Assembly (NCBI GenBank): GCA_903868375.1
Contig: CAIPVD010000252.1
Span: forward strand, 1 to 8,526
DNA length: 8,526 bases
Direction of reading: 5' to 3'
From: an uncultured delta proteobacterium
GTDB lineage: Bacteria; UBA10199; GCA-002796325; 1-14-0-20-49-13
The translations under genes and the position numbers were made by a program. Below are positions 5,393 to 8,526 of the stretch, piece by piece (position 1 is the first letter of the stretch; every line of letters starts with the position of its first letter). The notes below the pieces were generated by a model. The model did no database searches, was not told where the DNA came from, and saw only the letters and a list, made by a program, of their open reading frames with translations.

Positions 5393-7609
5393 ATGGACCA
5401 GAATACAAAAGTAACTCCAGAGATAGTCAAGAAGCACGGCCTTTCCGAACAGGAATATGAAAGGCTTAAAAAGGCACTTGGAGATCGCGAGCCGAATATC
5501 ACAGAGCTTGGGATCTTTTCGGTTATGTGGAGCGAACACTGCTCATACAAAAGCTCCAAGGTTCACTTAAAGAAACTTCCAACGACCGGCCCGCACGTTG
5601 TGCAAGGGCCTGGCGAAAACGCCGGCATAGTAGATATCGGCGATGGCCTTTGCGTTGCATTCAAGATGGAATCGCACAATCATCCTTCGTTCATCGAGCC
5701 GTTCCAGGGCGCAGCAACTGGCGTCGGCGGAATTTTGCGCGATGTCTTTACGATGGGCGCGCGTCCGATCGCAAATTTGAATTCGATACGTTTCGGTTCG
5801 CCCGACAATGCGAAGACGCCTTATCTATTAAAGGGCGTCGTTGCAGGTATCGCGCATTACGGCAACTGCATGGGAATTCCGACCGTTGGCGGCGAGGTCG
5901 TGTTCGATGAATGTTATAACGGTAACAATCTCGTAAATGCTTTCACGGCAGGCATCGTTAAAAAAGGTGATATCTTCAAAGGTTTTGCATCCGGTGTTGG
6001 CAATCCGGTTATCTACATCGGTTCAAAGACCGGCCGCGATGGAATTCATGGCGCCACGATGGCAAGCGACGTCTTTGGCGGCGGCAACGAAGAGCGCAGG
6101 CCTACGGTACAGGTCGGCGATCCATTCACAGAAAAACTTTTGCTCGAGGCGTGCTTAGAGGCAATGAAGAGCGATGCAATAGTCGGCATTCAGGATATGG
6201 GTGCGGCTGGGCTTACAAGCTCTTCGTTCGAAATGGCTTCGCGTGCGGGTACCGGTATAGATATGGATCTGGATAAGGTTCCTCTTCGCGAAACAGGAAT
6301 GACACCTTACGAGATAATGCTATCCGAATCGCAGGAACGAATGCTCGCTGTCACGCATGTCGGCCGCGAAAAAGAGATCATAGATATTTTCAAGAAGTGG
6401 GACCTGGACGCCGAGGTGGTTGGCATAGTTACAGACGATGGAATAATGCGCGTCCGCCAAAAAGGGAAGGTCGTTTGCGAACTTCCAATAGCCCCGCTTG
6501 TTCATGCGGCGCCGGTCTATGAGCGGCCTATCAAAAAACCCGGCTGGCAGGATAAGGTGCAAAAGCTTGACCTGAAAAAGATAGCGGAACCAAAAAATTA
6601 TAATGATACGTTCAAGAAACTTATCGGCTCGCCGAACCTTGCATGCAAATCGTGGGTCTATAGGCAATACGATCACATGGTCGGCACCGATACCGTGGTG
6701 CTTCCTGGAAGCGATGCGGCGGTCATGCGCATAAAGGGAACGAATAAGGCGGTGGCTCTAACCGTCGATTGCAATTCGCGCTGGTGTTATTTGGATCCTT
6801 ATTGGGGCTCTGCGCATGCAATAGCCGAAAATGCGCGTAATCTTGTTGCAAGCGGCGCAAGGCCTCTTGCGGTCACCGATTGCTTGAATTTTGGAAACCC
6901 GGAACGTGCCGAAATTATGTGGCAGTTTGAACAATCGTGCCTCGGTATGTCGGAAGGTTGCAAGCAGTTCGGAACCCCGATCGTCTCCGGCAACGTCAGC
7001 TTCTATAATGAGACCGGCAAAGACGCCATCTATCCCACTCCCGCGGTGGGAATGGTCGGAGTAATAGACGATATATCAAAGCACACAACACAGTTCTTTA
7101 AAGATACGGGCGATGTGGTGATCTTGCTCGGCGTCAATACGAACGAGCTTGGCGGAAGCGAATACTTAAAACAGATCCACAATAAGATCGCCGGCAATCC
7201 GCCGCACTTAGATTTTGAAAGAGAGAAGAGCTTGCATAAGGCGGTGCTTGCCGCAATTGGCCGTGGTATCGTCAAATCTGCACATGACATAAGCGATGGA
7301 GGGCTAGCGGTCGCGCTGGCAGAGTGTTGCATGCAAGATAACTGCAAAATGATCGGTGCGGAAGTAAAATTGGAAGACGATGTTCGCTCCGATGCATTGT
7401 TATTTAGTGAAGCGCCTTCGCGAATAATACTGTCGTGCTCTGGAAAAGACGCAGACCTGCTCCTTACCATTGCAAAGTCTTTCGGTTGCCCGGCGAACAT
7501 TATAGGTTCGGTCGGCGGCGATAAGCTAAAGATTGGCGACTTAATAGATGTCGGCTTGAAAGATATTTACGGTCTGTGGAGCGAAAGCATAAAGAAGATC
7601 GTTTCTTGA
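5393..7609 (+). CDS. purL: FGAM synthase large subunit PurL (small form)
   Basis: PurL carries out the ATP-dependent amidation of FGAR to FGAM with ammonia supplied by PurQ. At 738 residues it is the 'small' PurL that works with separate PurS and PurQ, not the roughly 1300-residue fused enzyme. Visible motifs: ITELGIFSVMWSEHCSYKSS (36-55, His49), GPGENAGIVDIGDG (72-85), MESHNHPSFIEPFQGAATG (92-110, with the conserved SHNHPS), GGILRDVFTMGARP (112-125), GGGNEERRPTVQVGDPF (229-245), QDMGAAGL (267-274) and SESQERM (311-317). The second AIR-synthase-like half contains a CLNFGNPE stretch and a SAHDISDGGLAVALAE stretch near the C-terminus. The ATG follows the purQ stop by 4 nt (all T) without a Shine-Dalgarno, so translation is probably coupled to purQ. 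purF starts 16 nt downstream. Confidence 0.97.
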   Translation: MDQNTKVTPEIVKKHGLSEQEYERLKKALGDREPNITELGIFSVMWSEHCSYKSSKVHLKKLPTTGPHVVQGPGENAGIVDIGDGLCVAFKMESHNHPSFIEPFQGAATGVGGILRDVFTMGARPIANLNSIRFGSPDNAKTPYLLKGVVAGIAHYGNCMGIPTVGGEVVFDECYNGNNLVNAFTAGIVKKGDIFKGFASGVGNPVIYIGSKTGRDGIHGATMASDVFGGGNEERRPTVQVGDPFTEKLLLEACLEAMKSDAIVGIQDMGAAGLTSSSFEMASRAGTGIDMDLDKVPLRETGMTPYEIMLSESQERMLAVTHVGREKEIIDIFKKWDLDAEVVGIVTDDGIMRVRQKGKVVCELPIAPLVHAAPVYERPIKKPGWQDKVQKLDLKKIAEPKNYNDTFKKLIGSPNLACKSWVYRQYDHMVGTDTVVLPGSDAAVMRIKGTNKAVALTVDCNSRWCYLDPYWGSAHAIAENARNLVASGARPLAVTDCLNFGNPERAEIMWQFEQSCLGMSEGCKQFGTPIVSGNVSFYNETGKDAIYPTPAVGMVGVIDDISKHTTQFFKDTGDVVILLGVNTNELGGSEYLKQIHNKIAGNPPHLDFEREKSLHKAVLAAIGRGIVKSAHDISDGGLAVALAECCMQDNCKMIGAEVKLEDDVRSDALLFSEAPSRIILSCSGKDADLLLTIAKSFGCPANIIGSVGGDKLKIGDLIDVGLKDIYGLWSESIKKIVS

Positions 7610-7625
7610 AAGTGAGGAAAAATTA

Positions 7626-8526
7626 ATGTGTGGAATAGTTGGAATATATGATCAACCCGAGGCGGCGAACTTAGCGTATCTTTGCCTCTACGCTCAACAG
7701 CACAGGGGCCAAGAGTGCGCCGGTATAGTAACAAGCGATGGCGAGGCGTTGCATCAGCATCGCGAGATGGGGCTTGTCGCCGATATCTTTACGAAAGATA
7801 TCATCTCCAAACTGGCCGGCAGAAACGCGATAGGCCATGTCAGATATTCCACGTCGGGCGAATCGTCGCTTAAGAACGCCTATCCATTCGTTATCAAGTA
7901 CGCGCACGGATGGTTGTCTGTTTCCCACAACGGTAATTTGACCAACTACAAGAAGCTGCGTTCAATACTCGAGAAGGAAGGCTCGATATTTCAGGCGACC
8001 GTCGATTCTGAAGTCGTCATGCATTTGGTAGCAAAGGGCGGTACGAAGCCGCTTGAAGAGCGCCTTGCAGAAGCGCTTAAAAAAATTAAGGGTTCTTATT
8101 CGTTCGTCTTCTTAACAGAAACGAGGATGATCGCCGCTCGCGACCCCAAGGGTTTCAGGCCGATGGTCTTGGGTAAATTGGGAGACGGTTTCATCGTCGC
8201 ATCGGAAACTTCGGCGTTCGACCTGGTAGGAGCAAAATATCTACGCGATGTTGAACCTGGCGAGATGCTCGTGTTCGATAAAGACGGCATGCGCAGTATT
8301 CGCATATTTGAGCATGAGCAAAAGAAGGCACATTGTATATTTGAATATATATATTTCGCGCGTCCAGATTCTTTTGTGTTCGGCAGAAATGTTTATGAGA
8401 TGAGAAAAGGTTTCGGCGTTCAGCTCGCTCGCGAACATCCGGTAGAAGCCGATATCGTGGTGCCGATCCCAGATTCCGGGCTACCCGCGGCGATAGGCTA
8501 TTCGGAAGAATCGGGCATCCCGTTCG
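7626..8526 (+). CDS. purF: Amidophosphoribosyltransferase, 3' partial
   Basis: PurF makes 5-phosphoribosylamine from PRPP and glutamine, the first committed step of purine synthesis. The frame is open from ATG 7626 to the right edge (300 codons; the full enzyme is usually 450-510), so the C-terminus and the PRPP-binding loop lie outside. The N-terminal Ntn-hydrolase glutaminase domain starts MCGIVGIYD: Cys2 directly follows Met, so after Met removal it would be the nucleophile, with no propeptide of the kind seen in B. subtilis PurF. Other landmarks: QQHRGQECAGI (24-34), GHVRYSTSG (70-78), SHNGNLTNY (99-107), ATVDSEV (123-129), RDPKGFRPMVLG (171-182), SETSAFD (192-198), and CIFEYIYFARPDS, which leads into the phosphoribosyltransferase domain (VVPIPDSG). 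The cysteine in HCIFEY aligns with an Fe-S ligand in B. subtilis, but cluster-free relatives can carry it too, so it does not settle the point. GAGGA (7614-7618) is 7 nt before the ATG. Confidence 0.95.
   Translation, partial: MCGIVGIYDQPEAANLAYLCLYAQQHRGQECAGIVTSDGEALHQHREMGLVADIFTKDIISKLAGRNAIGHVRYSTSGESSLKNAYPFVIKYAHGWLSVSHNGNLTNYKKLRSILEKEGSIFQATVDSEVVMHLVAKGGTKPLEERLAEALKKIKGSYSFVFLTETRMIAARDPKGFRPMVLGKLGDGFIVASETSAFDLVGAKYLRDVEPGEMLVFDKDGMRSIRIFEHEQKKAHCIFEYIYFARPDSFVFGRNVYEMRKGFGVQLAREHPVEADIVVPIPDSGLPAAIGYSEESGIPF

Noticed and set aside
5527..5910. + strand open frame inside purL in another frame
   Set aside because: It lies wholly within conserved PurL motifs, is rich in Arg and Ser as expected for an out-of-frame reading, and resembles no known protein.
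8335..8375. [4Fe-4S] cluster in PurF inferred from the Cys in HCIFEY
   Set aside because: Only one of the four possible ligands is inside the window, and E. coli-type PurF without a cluster carries a similar PCIFEY stretch, so the claim cannot be supported.

Overview
The window carries seven protein genes, all on the + strand and closely packed. The main block is a run of de novo purine (IMP) biosynthesis genes in the order purB-purC-purS-purQ-purL-purF, cut off inside purF by the right edge. Upstream lie a PDDEXK nuclease of the YhcG/DUF1016 type, whose 5' end is beyond the left edge, and a PLP-dependent cystathionine synthase/lyase-type enzyme.

Organism: most likely a bacterium of moderate GC with free use of ATA, AGA and AGG codons. 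Shine-Dalgarno sites are visible before purC, purS and purF, and the gene order matches the B-C-S-Q-L-F core of the Bacillus pur operon. PurB also looks Bacillus-like. PurC, however, is the long form (about 338 residues) whose motifs I associate with archaea such as haloarchaea. The lineage is therefore unresolved: an under-sampled bacterial phylum is my best guess, and an archaeon is not excluded.

Layout: 1-849 nuclease (5' partial); 855-1940 PLP enzyme, 5 nt later; 1941-2035 a 95-nt gap with a plausible sigma70-type promoter; 2036-3355 purB; 3358-4374 purC, 2 nt after the purB stop; 4385-4627 purS; 4628-4725 a 98-nt gap filled with short tandem, direct and inverted repeats; 4726-5388 purQ; 5393-7609 purL; 7626-8526 purF (3' partial). 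No stretch above 300 nt lacks a gene. I see no tRNA, rRNA, CRISPR array, insertion sequence or riboswitch.

How the genes work together: PurF makes phosphoribosylamine from PRPP and glutamine. PurL, PurQ and PurS form the three-part FGAM synthase. PurC makes SAICAR. PurB cleaves SAICAR to AICAR and later adenylosuccinate to AMP. The purE/purK genes that usually precede purB in this arrangement are absent here, and the sulfur amino acid gene sits in their place. The features most worth a second look are the repeat-rich purS-purQ spacer, which could fold over the purQ start, an apparent in-frame loss of about 16 residues in the PLP enzyme, and the archaeal-type PurC. None of these amounts to a clearly new system; the region is mainly housekeeping metabolism.
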